Source: an uncultured Bacilli bacterium
GTDB lineage: Bacteria > Bacillota_I > Bacilli_A > RF39 > UBA660
Length of the DNA stretch: 38,403 nucleotides
Direction of reading: 5' to 3'
Assembly (NCBI GenBank): GCA_947630945.1
Contig: CANRJN010000004.1
Span: 1 to 38,403 of the forward strand
Positions within the stretch are counted from its first letter, which is position 1. Each line of letters opens with the position of its first letter. Below the pieces are notes generated by a model. That model saw only the letters and a program-made list of their open reading frames with translations, ran no database searches and had not been told where the DNA came from. The translations under genes were made by a program, and so were the position numbers. This document shows positions 18,501 through 26,180 of the stretch, piece by piece.

Positions 18501-19424
18501 GAATATAGTGGATTTGAAAAAGAAAGTTCAAAAATTTATAATTCATTAGAAGATGAAATGATAAATAAAATTAATTTGTCAGGTAGCAGATTAAACAATA
18601 TTATGAAGATTAAAATACCAATTAATGATTATGCAATGTTTGATACATCAATACAAATGGATTTTTATAATACAAGTGAATTTCAAGTTCAAGCATATAC
18701 TGGTAAAGTATTAAATAAAAAAGATAATACTAATTCACAGGCATTGATTGATTTAGAAAAATATTCATATCCAATGTCAAAAAATGCTTATAATAAATGT
18801 GAAAAAATAAACGATACTATAAGTAGATGTGATATAACACAGAAATTAATAAATATGTCAACTTTTTATAGAAATAAAATATCAGATTCATTTCAAAAAG
18901 AAATTTTAAGTAATGATTTTACAATATTCACATGTCATATCGATGTTAAAGTTCCTGAAATAACAATAAAAAAAGATGAATCTGCTGAATCAATAAATAG
19001 AGGAGAAGCAACTTTATATAGGAATGTAGATTTGTCAAATCTATTTCCAAATGATGCATCAATGAAAAATAATAAATCAAATTGGAACACAGATTATGGA
19101 ATAAAAGCAAAAGAAGAAATAGAAAAAACCTCTGATTTAATAAATACAAACAAATTTTTAGAATATCGTATAGTGTTAACTCCAGAAACAATAAAAGAAA
19201 TAAAAAGTTACAATCGTAGAATGGAAAATAATGGTGGATACACTAATAATACATTAATTTGTAGTGAAGAAGAAAATATAATAGATAATAAATTTCTTGG
19301 ATGTAAAAGTACATTTATTCAAAATATATCAAATGGTCAAGAAAATTTTGGAATAGATGTAACAAATAATAATAAATTAGATGGTTTATCTGAATATACA
19401 AAAGAAAAGAAAAATATTAAATAA
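15555..19424 (+). CDS. Giant Cys-rich secreted surface protein 1 (1289 residues)
   Basis: A signal peptide (residues 1-26, ending KVFA) leads to a large extracellular protein with many Cys. Residues about 175-250 are a dense Cys module (CPPGSHEAGGKCYTC and further pairs) resembling eukaryote-like EGF or furin-type repeats. Residues about 320-385 carry PAYCVNP (Cys324) and IELAMRLWG (Glu378), which align with a thioester-like pair in the paralogue. The rest alternates beta-rich segments shared with the paralogue: GYVKDPSLKCIVNM, EEKRRCVSEI, TYDGGAEYIN, YSYPMSKNAYNKCEK. There is no C-terminal membrane helix or sorting signal; it ends in YTKEKKNIK. It has a weak ribosome site and is probably coupled to the small gene. 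Adhesin or scaffold is my inference. Confidence 0.8.
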   Translation: MKNNKILIALIILLFAFAFTSKVFAGVTNDVCETLTMSSCAEPNNFQTNIAVCRPEWDGTFYSVTHGNFYSAVEAELHKAHYTQIPSSAGNKGGNVTVAYYYCGGSDENSRISANVTCDMSAKRGVLHTSAKEVSKVNGDCARSGTNTKNVFNTGCPSGYSTANVIFYSKGKYLRVCQKTTCYEYSKVCPPGSHEAGGKCYTCSGITNQFDAASLTCHAACPEKTSYSNGICSYSDTINLFYSTVASSFQYSRTKFKESAEKDCEEILDKIPSGKGYAPINVCNCGWPQYNLDCKKFVCLRYVKETIGVHTQSFKTDNGSPAYCVNPTSGFQNSSKNYQVDKDFDVTNCSTSYSTIDCGYANILIEGNYNNISKKTIELAMRLWGAHSGQGGYDSIGISSYSGSGDSCIPNVTFKSDAPNIYKETEKYIWQHFMEDKTNSEKLKNKTYIDVREATNLFFEISCESSQLSLVCGKVNTYKEAFALFFNTVFGNKYMFEHLDYLFNNEVNTKPTDIEIESEKDSTEIKLVFDRTIKNLEKKQYDCSKIEEDEKLPDNKKNYPELKKEDRNYIKQYCNVKVDQLFLVHPDGTTEEITKDVDNDNKVYDASKGTLIVKSKYYAVCTSENKNRYSKYQVTVKYKKSKSSGSIKKYFSCASNPEKQQFMFAFVYDKNSNSNIETGEDVKDYSTQDYSFTINCNGTCTNYNIVTSVPKCGDKDNNIYTGYVKDPSLKCIVNMASQDIKNFYDYSDYFKVNKNLCRVYCSDEVNYYIADKVTINSGLSFKYDIHPINLTLNQNDKKISSIVEEKRRCVSEIFYNNNFPDNINWKKIYGITDKDLKEALENTTPEIKNIKDLLTVLVFKAQNEGGRDENINQIIYDLYNCNFLKNIPVRQPQEDEIGNLYKYLEEKFKKENNYGLLKNTTTEITYDGGAEYINSQNKSTFVGANSNDISVDETIKSYLSDLTYCAGDNCLNYDSTETEKNYEYSGFEKESSKIYNSLEDEMINKINLSGSRLNNIMKIKIPINDYAMFDTSIQMDFYNTSEFQVQAYTGKVLNKKDNTNSQALIDLEKYSYPMSKNAYNKCEKINDTISRCDITQKLINMSTFYRNKISDSFQKEILSNDFTIFTCHIDVKVPEITIKKDESAESINRGEATLYRNVDLSNLFPNDASMKNNKSNWNTDYGIKAKEEIEKTSDLINTNKFLEYRIVLTPETIKEIKSYNRRMENNGGYTNNTLICSEEENIIDNKFLGCKSTFIQNISNGQENFGIDVTNNNKLDGLSEYTKEKKNIK

Positions 19425-19466
19425 AAGGTTAAAGTTGTATATAAAAATGTTTACAAAGTCGATATG

Positions 19467-19498
19467 AACCCCATTTCTTGTAAAAAGAATGGGGTTTT
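19467..19498 (+). terminator. Terminator after giant protein 1
   Basis: AACCCCATT (19467-19475) pairs with AATGGGGTT (19488-19496), followed by TT. The stem can extend inward with one bulge. It separates the two surface-protein pairs into independent transcripts. Confidence 0.8.
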
Positions 19499-19515
19499 AA
19501 TGAGTAAAATTAGAT

Positions 19516-19547
19516 TTAACAATAACAATTAAAAAAATGATTGTTAA
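19516..19547. repeat. Inverted repeat in the spacer between the two pairs
   Basis: TTAACAAT (19516-19523) and ATTGTTAA (19540-19547) form an 8-bp perfect inverted repeat about 140 bases upstream of the second pair's promoter. It could be a hairpin or an operator. The rest of 19499-19680 shows no gene. Confidence 0.35.
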
Positions 19548-19681
19548 TGAATTTTTATTAGAATTTTTTAATATTAAATTTTCATTTAATATATTGATAA
19601 TCTAAAATATAATTTTTCATTTCACAACAAATTATTATATTTTAAAATTATTTATTTTGTATAGAATTATATACAAATATT

Positions 19682-19690
19682 TGATATAAT
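19682..19690 (+). promoter_or_regulatory. Extended -10 promoter of the second pair
   Basis: TGATATAAT at 19682-19690, no good -35. AGGTGA at 19708-19713 is the ribosome site for a TTG start at 19719. Confidence 0.55.
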
Positions 19691-19718
19691 TTAATTAATG
19701 TAAAAGTAGGTGATTAAA

Positions 19719-20423
19719 TTGAAAAAACTTATTTGCTCATTTTTATTAATATTTTCTTTACTAATAATGTTTGATGTTAATGCATTATGTTATGATGAAG
19801 AATTAAATGAATGGGCAGTAGATGTTAATGTTTCTTTTAAAGAAGATAAAAGATTTGTACCTATGGGTGAAAATTCATCTGAAAATGATGAATTCTTTGC
19901 TTATTTCTTATCTGTTAGTCCTATTAGAGACGACATTATTATTAAAGTTACTGATGGTTCTGGAAATATTGCAGAAGGAAAATCATATAATATTGATTTA
20001 GATAATGATGGTAAAAAAGAAGATGAATATGGTGTTGGGTGCTACAATAATTTAGATGATGAAACATATATAATAGAAATTTATGGTAAAGAGAATAGTG
20101 CATGTCCAAATGAATTATTAAAAACTTTAAAATATACCGTACCCCAATATAATGATTATATTAAAAGTGAATATTGTGAAAATTATCCAGATCATGAATT
20201 ATGTCAAACATATACAAATAAGACTAAAAGTATGACAGAAACTGAGTTTAATGATATATTAGATAAATATGATAAAGAGATAAAAGGAAAAGAATTAACT
20301 AGTAGTAAAATATTTAAAATAATAGTTGAATATGGTATTTATATTTTGATACCATTAGCACTAGTTTCTATATATTATATTATTAAAATAGTAAAATTAA
20401 AAAAAGAAGAAAGAAATAGATAG
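19719..20423 (+). CDS. Small exported protein with C-terminal membrane anchor, copy 2
   Basis: A paralogue of the protein at 14864 with the same plan: signal peptide (ending VNAL), CYDEELNEWAV, FAYFLSVSPIRDD, VTDGSGNIAEGK, YGVGCYN, SACPNELLKTLKYTVP, YCENYPDHELCQTYTNKT, a membrane helix and a basic tail. A TTG at 19719 is the preferred start because AGGTGA lies 6 bases before it; a GTG at 19710 overlaps that site. It differs by an inserted acidic loop DLDNDGKKED (residues about 93-102) that looks like a calcium-binding loop. It ends 1 base before the second giant protein. Confidence 0.8.
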   Translation: MKKLICSFLLIFSLLIMFDVNALCYDEELNEWAVDVNVSFKEDKRFVPMGENSSENDEFFAYFLSVSPIRDDIIIKVTDGSGNIAEGKSYNIDLDNDGKKEDEYGVGCYNNLDDETYIIEIYGKENSACPNELLKTLKYTVPQYNDYIKSEYCENYPDHELCQTYTNKTKSMTETEFNDILDKYDKEIKGKELTSSKIFKIIVEYGIYILIPLALVSIYYIIKIVKLKKEERNR

Positions 20424-20424
20424 T

Positions 20425-23400
20425 ATGAAAAATAATAAATGTAAATTAATTTGTTTTGTATTTTTATTTATCTTTTTAATGCCAAGTATAAATGCTGGTT
20501 TTAATATGGATGAATGTAATGTAAGCATCGATATGAATGAAATCAAAAAATGGGCTACAGGATATAATGTTAGAGTTCCAATATGTGATATTGAAAAAGC
20601 AGAAAAAAATGGAGAATCTCCTTTAGAATCTAAAAGTTCATATTCTGCTGCATTAGCAACTAAAGATGAGTGGATTAAAGTTGAAGTTCCTGATATCGCT
20701 GATAAAAGTATAACAGAGACATGGATAAAAAGATGTGATAGGTCTGATGCCAGAGTAGAATATACTGCTAGTTGTAGTTATACTAAAAATATAGATGGAC
20801 ATTGTTATGATCGAAAAAATAAAAAATGGTATATTTGTCCAAGAACAGAAAGAGGTACATATAATGAAGGACCTATTACAGTAACTTCAGAACAAAATCC
20901 TGTATCTAATTGTAATATTATAAATGGTGTAACGAATTGTACTTGTACTAAAACTTATACATTTATGTGTCCCGTTGTTTCTTGTGTAGAAAAAGAAGAA
21001 GAAATACAAGCATGTGCTCCAACTTTTAATGTAAGTGGCGATCCTGCGTATTGTGTAAATCCAAATCAAGGTTTTGCTGCTAAATTATCAAATGGAAATA
21101 ACTATATGGAAGCAGATTTTAATGTAGATGCTTGTGAAAGTAGTTATAGTACAATAGATTGTGGATTTGCTAATATATTAATTGAAAGTGCATGGCAGAC
21201 AAATAGAAATAATTATAAAATATCAGATCATCAAACACAATTAGCCCTTAGATTATGGGGTGTTCATTCTGGACGAGGAGGATATGATAGAACAGGTCTT
21301 GCTAATGTTTATGGTCAAAATTGTGATATATATGTAAATTATATTCAAAAAGTTAATATTTATAAAGAAACTCATAATTATATATGGAAAACATATTTAG
21401 AAAAACTTAGTGGTAAAGATTATATAGATGCAAGTAAAGCAAGACTTGACTTTGAAGAAATATCTTGTAGTAAAGCAGATTTAGGGGTAATTTGTGGTAT
21501 TGGAAAAAATTATTTAGAAGCATTCTCATTATTCTTTAATACTGTTCTTGGAAATAAATATATGCATGAACACTTAAATGATTTAGTGGGATTAGATATA
21601 AATACTAAACCAATTAATGCTGTAATTGAAACTGTTGAAGAGTCTTCAAGATTAGAATTAAGTTTTGAAAGATCAGTTCATACAACAACTGAGGAAACAT
21701 ACAATTGTAATGATATAAAAGATGAAAGTAAATATCCGGAATTAACAAAAGAGCAAAGAGAATACATATCTAATTATTGTAATGTAATAGTAGAGCATGT
21801 ATATGTAGTTGATACTAATGGAAATAAGACAGAAATAAGAAAAGAAGATGCTGATAAATTTTATGATTCTAAAAAAGGTACATTAGTAGTTGAAGTAATT
21901 CCTTTTGCAGTTTGTGAAGTTGATAAAGGTAAAACATACAATTACTATCAAGTAATTGTTAATTATAAAAAAACTACTGCAAGTAGAAGTGTAAAAAAAT
22001 ATGTAGCATGTACTTCAAATAGTCAAAATCAGGTACTTTATGCATTTGATAGTACAACTATTATAAAGGAAGATACAAGTCCTGAAATTACTGAAAATAT
22101 AACAGAATCTAATGATTACAAAATTAATATTAATTGTGCAGGTGCATGTAAAGATTATAATTTAAGAACAAGTGAAGCAAAATGTAGTAATCAAAAAGAA
22201 TATAATAAACATTATACAGGTTATGTAAAAGATCCATCACTAAGTTGTATAATAAATATGGGATCAAATGAAAACAAAAATTATTATGATTATAGTGAAC
22301 ATTTTAAAGTTAATACTAATTTATGTAGAGTATATTGTAGTGATGAAGTTGATTATTACATAGCAGGTAGAGTAAATACTTTTTCTGGATTCTCATTTAA
22401 ATATGATATAAATCCAGGTGAAATATTAAAGAAATCTGATAATACTCTTACAAGTATCGTTGAAGAAAAGAGAAGATGTGTATCAGAAATATATTATGAA
22501 AATGAATTTAAAAATAATCCTGATTGGAAAGGATTATATGGAATAACAGACAAAGATTTAGAAAAATTACCAGGTGATGATAAACAAATTAGAAATTGGA
22601 GAGATTTGTTCTTTGTATTATTTAATAAATCATTAGAAGAAGGCCAAAGAACAGAGAACTTAAATGAAATTATTTGGGATTTATATAATTGTAATTTTGT
22701 AAAAGATATACCATCTACTATTAGAAAACCTAAAAATGATACTATTGGTAATTTATATGACTATATGTCAAAAATGTATAGTAAAAATTATGGATTAATA
22801 GCAGATAGTGATGTTCAAAATACATGGATAGATAATATTACTTATGATGGTGGGGCAGAATACATTAATAGTTCTAATACTGTTGGTTCTAATTCGACCG
22901 ATATAGATATTTTAAAAGATTTTAGTAATACTATTTCTGATGTTAAATATTGTGATGGATTTGGATATACATGTTTAGAATACGACAGCAAAAATGAAAA
23001 ATATACATATGATGATAAATTTGGTGATTTTAATACAGGTGAGTCTGGAATAAATATTATTTCTAATAGTGGAAATACTTATTCTAAAGAACTAAATAAT
23101 ATTATTAGTACTAAATTACCAACAAATGATTATGCTATGTTTGAAATAACTACTCAAATAGATTTCTATAATTCTAGTAAATTTGAAACAGAGGCATATA
23201 CAGGTAATGTTAATAAAATTAAAGATAATGAAAATAGTAATTATACTAAATTAGATGATTATTCTTATCCAATGTCAAAAAATGCCTATAATAGATGTAC
23301 TAAAAATGGTGAGATTGCTAGTTGTCCAATTACTCAAAGATTTAGTAATATATCATTATTTTATAGAAATAGAGTGTTAGACTCATTTGTTAGTAAAGTA

Positions 23401-23889
23401 AAAAGTAATGAGTTTACAAAATTTGATTGTACTATTGATGTTGATATTCCAGAAATTGAAGTAGATAATAAAAATTCTAAAACGATTTATAGAAATATAG
23501 ATTTAACAAATTTATTTCCTAGTAATGTTTCAAGTAATTCAAACTGGTTTACTGAAAAAGGATTAAATGCTAGAAAGGAAATTGAAGAATCTGCAGAAAG
23601 TATTAATAGAAATGAAAAAGATTATTTGGAATATAGTATAAAACTTACTCCAGAAGTTATAAACAATATTAAATTATATAATGCATCAAATATATCAAAT
23701 AAAACTTCTATGGGTTATATAAATAATACATTAAAAAATTGTACAATAGAAAATGGAATATTTATAGATTGTAAAAGTGATTTCTTACAAGGCATTAGAA
23801 GTGGAAGCAATAATTTTGGTATAGATACAAGTGTTGGAAAATATGATGGTATATCAGAATACACAAAGAAGAAAGAAGGATTAAATTAA
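20425..23889 (+). CDS. Giant Cys-rich secreted surface protein 2, possible thioester domain
   Basis: This 1154-residue paralogue of giant protein 1 has a signal peptide (1-24, ending INA). It lacks the EGF-like Cys module but keeps CTCTKTYTFMCPVVSCVEKE just before the shared region. PAYCVNP gives Cys210 and HQTQLALRLWG gives Gln272. A Tyr-Cys followed by a Thr-Gln-x-Ala motif near a Trp is how Gram-positive thioester domains bind host amines. The Cys-Gln distance (62) and the Gln-Trp spacing differ from well-known examples, so this is a candidate only. The remainder mirrors protein 1: GYVKDPSLSCIINM, EEKRRCVSEI, TYDGGAEYIN, YSYPMSKNAYNRC. No membrane anchor or sorting signal is visible; it ends YTKKKEGLN inside a terminator. 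Confidence 0.8.
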   Translation: MKNNKCKLICFVFLFIFLMPSINAGFNMDECNVSIDMNEIKKWATGYNVRVPICDIEKAEKNGESPLESKSSYSAALATKDEWIKVEVPDIADKSITETWIKRCDRSDARVEYTASCSYTKNIDGHCYDRKNKKWYICPRTERGTYNEGPITVTSEQNPVSNCNIINGVTNCTCTKTYTFMCPVVSCVEKEEEIQACAPTFNVSGDPAYCVNPNQGFAAKLSNGNNYMEADFNVDACESSYSTIDCGFANILIESAWQTNRNNYKISDHQTQLALRLWGVHSGRGGYDRTGLANVYGQNCDIYVNYIQKVNIYKETHNYIWKTYLEKLSGKDYIDASKARLDFEEISCSKADLGVICGIGKNYLEAFSLFFNTVLGNKYMHEHLNDLVGLDINTKPINAVIETVEESSRLELSFERSVHTTTEETYNCNDIKDESKYPELTKEQREYISNYCNVIVEHVYVVDTNGNKTEIRKEDADKFYDSKKGTLVVEVIPFAVCEVDKGKTYNYYQVIVNYKKTTASRSVKKYVACTSNSQNQVLYAFDSTTIIKEDTSPEITENITESNDYKININCAGACKDYNLRTSEAKCSNQKEYNKHYTGYVKDPSLSCIINMGSNENKNYYDYSEHFKVNTNLCRVYCSDEVDYYIAGRVNTFSGFSFKYDINPGEILKKSDNTLTSIVEEKRRCVSEIYYENEFKNNPDWKGLYGITDKDLEKLPGDDKQIRNWRDLFFVLFNKSLEEGQRTENLNEIIWDLYNCNFVKDIPSTIRKPKNDTIGNLYDYMSKMYSKNYGLIADSDVQNTWIDNITYDGGAEYINSSNTVGSNSTDIDILKDFSNTISDVKYCDGFGYTCLEYDSKNEKYTYDDKFGDFNTGESGINIISNSGNTYSKELNNIISTKLPTNDYAMFEITTQIDFYNSSKFETEAYTGNVNKIKDNENSNYTKLDDYSYPMSKNAYNRCTKNGEIASCPITQRFSNISLFYRNRVLDSFVSKVKSNEFTKFDCTIDVDIPEIEVDNKNSKTIYRNIDLTNLFPSNVSSNSNWFTEKGLNARKEIEESAESINRNEKDYLEYSIKLTPEVINNIKLYNASNISNKTSMGYINNTLKNCTIENGIFIDCKSDFLQGIRSGSNNFGIDTSVGKYDGISEYTKKKEGLN

Positions 23890-23909
23890 TATAAAAATCT
23901 TTCTTTTTT
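23872..23909 (+). terminator. Terminator overlapping the end of giant protein 2
   Basis: AAAGAAGGATT (23872-23882) pairs with AATCTTTCTTT (23896-23906) over 11 bp with one G-T pair, followed by more Ts. The left arm encodes the last residues of the protein. Confidence 0.8.
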
Positions 23910-23966
23910 CATATATTAAAAAAATAAAAATTATGATACAATAATATTATAAAAGTGGAGGTGTAT

Positions 23967-24464
23967 ATGAAATCAAAACTTTCTAATAATTATTTTTTTG
24001 TGTTAATGGTAAGTATATTAATAATTGTAGTTACTCTTTGCATTAGAGGTATATATTTAAAAATACAAGATAAACAAATAAATAAATCTATTTTTTCTGA
24101 TAATAAAATTAGTCAAATTAATTTAGATGACATTGATTATGCATTAAATGAAATAAATGATGCAATATTATATGTAAGTTATACTGGATCTAAACAAATA
24201 AATAAGATGGAAAAAAGATTATATAAAGAAATTAAAAAGAAAAATTTAATTGATAAAGTAATATATTTAGATGTAAGTAATAATAAAAATGAGTATATTG
24301 ATAAATTAAAGAATAGGTTTCCTAATGTAAAATTTGAAATAGAAAGCGCGCCTTTACTAATTTATACTAAAAATGGTGAGGGTGTTTATGCTGTTAGCAG
24401 TGAACTTAAATTAATCAATTATAAAGTTTTAGACGATATAGTAAATAAATATGGAATTGAATAG
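23967..24464 (+). CDS. Membrane-anchored thioredoxin-fold-like protein without CxxC
   Basis: An N-terminal signal-anchor helix (about residues 10-32) precedes an extracellular domain. DAILYVSYTGSKQINKMEKR looks like the thioredoxin first strand, active loop and helix, but the loop reads YTGSK where CxxC would be. VIYLDVSNNK and the later SAPLLIYTKNGEGVYAV fit the next strands, with the conserved cis-Pro before the fourth strand. If correct it is redox-inactive and may bind substrates as a chaperone. Start 23967 has GGAGGTG 3-9 bases upstream. It sits between the Cys-rich proteins and the sortase gene. The fold call is inference from strand order. Confidence 0.6.
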   Translation: MKSKLSNNYFFVLMVSILIIVVTLCIRGIYLKIQDKQINKSIFSDNKISQINLDDIDYALNEINDAILYVSYTGSKQINKMEKRLYKEIKKKNLIDKVIYLDVSNNKNEYIDKLKNRFPNVKFEIESAPLLIYTKNGEGVYAVSSELKLINYKVLDDIVNKYGIE

Positions 24465-24480
24465 TTTCATATTTTTTTTT
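24449..24480 (+). terminator. Terminator overlapping the end of the thioredoxin-like gene
   Basis: ATATGGAA (24449-24456) pairs with TTTCATAT (24465-24472) with one G-T pair, followed by eight more Ts. The left arm lies in the last codons of the gene. Confidence 0.75.
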
Positions 24481-24524
24481 AATTAAAATTGTGTTATTAT
24501 TAATATAGAATAAGGAGAATTAAG

Positions 24525-26180
24525 ATGAAAGAATATATTGTAATTACAATTTTAGATAATATAGTATTCTTTGATTATAGAACTATTAATGATGATGAAA
24601 AAGTTTTTGTAAATAAAAATAGTTTATATAAAGATTCTCTTTATTATACATTAAAAAAATATAAAAAAAATATAAAAAAAATAATTAATTTAATTAAAGA
24701 ATTAAATAAAAATGTAAGTTCTTTTAGAATATTAAAACTTATTACTTTTAAATATGTAATTCCAATAATAAATGAATTAAATATAGAAAATTTAATATTA
24801 GATTTCTCTTCAACTCTTGATTTATCTGATTATGAGTTATTTTTAAATACTAATTTAAAAAATATATATTGTTATTATATGCCAAGAGGAGTAGTTAAAA
24901 AGTTTGAAAGTAATGGAACTAAAATATATAAAAGTAATTTAAAAGAGGTATCTTTTGAATTTTTAAATCAACAAGATGCTTTTGAAATAGATACACTATA
25001 TTATAAAAAAGTTATTAAAATAAAGAAAGAATATCCTAATTTAATAAATGATTTAGAAGAGTTTTTAAAGATAAATTATAATTTAAAAGCAATTCATATA
25101 TATGTTTATTCAAAAGAATTAATTGAATCAATTGTTGATTTAGTTAAAAATGATGAATCAAGAAATGTAATTATATTTTTGCATCAAGGATATGATAAAG
25201 GTAATTTTATAGAAGAAAATTTTGATTGGTTAAAAAAAATAAGTAATAAATGTAGAGAAGATTATACTTGTGAATTTAGAATTATATATTCTAACTCATT
25301 TTTAAAAAATAATTTATTTAAACAATTAACATTTAATAATTTAAAATTAATATCAGTATTATGTATTTATGTTAGTTTAGTTTGTTTAGCAATAGTTAAA
25401 GCGTATGATTATATTGAACAAGTTAGTATTGATACATTAAATAGTACATTAATAAATGAATCTTATGCTTCAAATAATACAAATACAGATGAAGAAGATG
25501 ATGAAATTCTTAACAACTTACCAACAGTTAGTGAAAACTTAGAACTTAATGATAATGAAGTTGAGCCAAAAGAAGAGGAAGAAAAAGATCAAATTAAATC
25601 TAAATATTCATTTGAAAATTCACTTAAATCATTAAAAAAGATTAATAAAGAAACTATTGGATATTTAATAGTTAATAATACAAATATTTCTTATCCAGTA
25701 GTGCAACATAGCGATAATAATTATTATTTAAAATATGATATTTACAAAAAAAGAAATAGTATGGGATGGATTTATTTAGATTATAGAAATAATTCTAAAA
25801 CTCTAGATGATAACAATATAATATATGGACATAATATGTCAAATGGTACAATGTTTGGTACTCTTAAAAAAGTTTTAAATTCTACATGGAGAAAAAATGA
25901 AGAGAATTTAATAATATCTTTTGATACAGAAAGTGGTAAATATAGATTTAAAATATTTTCTATTTATAAAGTAGACTATACAACTGATTATTTAAAAGTA
26001 AAATTTGATTCTAAAAGTGAAAAAAAAGATTTTATTAAATTAATTAAAGGAAGAAGTAGTTATAAATTTAATACTGATGTAGGTGAAGATGATAAAATAT
26101 TAACATTATCTACATGTTCAGGTAATAATAATAAAAGACTAGTTGTACATGCTGTATTATTGAAAGGAGAAGAGAAATGA
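24525..26180 (+). CDS. Class B-like sortase fused to a large N-terminal cytosolic domain
   Basis: The C-terminal third is a sortase: YPVVQHSDNNYYL, IIYGHNM with His436, TLSTCSG with Cys531 and KRLVVHA with Arg538 make a complete catalytic triad, and TLSTC plus the GTMFGTL segment resemble class B. Before it are an acidic linker (about 310-345) and a membrane helix (about 275-295). Residues 1-272 have no signal peptide and would lie in the cytosol. This alpha/beta domain (LILDFSSTLDLSDYELFL, VIIFLHQGYDKG) is not one I recognise. Ordinary sortases have only a short cytosolic tail. AAGGAG precedes the ATG; an extended -10 TGTTATTAT (24492-24500) is the likely promoter. The stop overlaps the next gene (ATGA). 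Its substrates are not obvious in this window. Confidence 0.85.
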   Translation: MKEYIVITILDNIVFFDYRTINDDEKVFVNKNSLYKDSLYYTLKKYKKNIKKIINLIKELNKNVSSFRILKLITFKYVIPIINELNIENLILDFSSTLDLSDYELFLNTNLKNIYCYYMPRGVVKKFESNGTKIYKSNLKEVSFEFLNQQDAFEIDTLYYKKVIKIKKEYPNLINDLEEFLKINYNLKAIHIYVYSKELIESIVDLVKNDESRNVIIFLHQGYDKGNFIEENFDWLKKISNKCREDYTCEFRIIYSNSFLKNNLFKQLTFNNLKLISVLCIYVSLVCLAIVKAYDYIEQVSIDTLNSTLINESYASNNTNTDEEDDEILNNLPTVSENLELNDNEVEPKEEEEKDQIKSKYSFENSLKSLKKINKETIGYLIVNNTNISYPVVQHSDNNYYLKYDIYKKRNSMGWIYLDYRNNSKTLDDNNIIYGHNMSNGTMFGTLKKVLNSTWRKNEENLIISFDTESGKYRFKIFSIYKVDYTTDYLKVKFDSKSEKKDFIKLIKGRSSYKFNTDVGEDDKILTLSTCSGNNNKRLVVHAVLLKGEEK

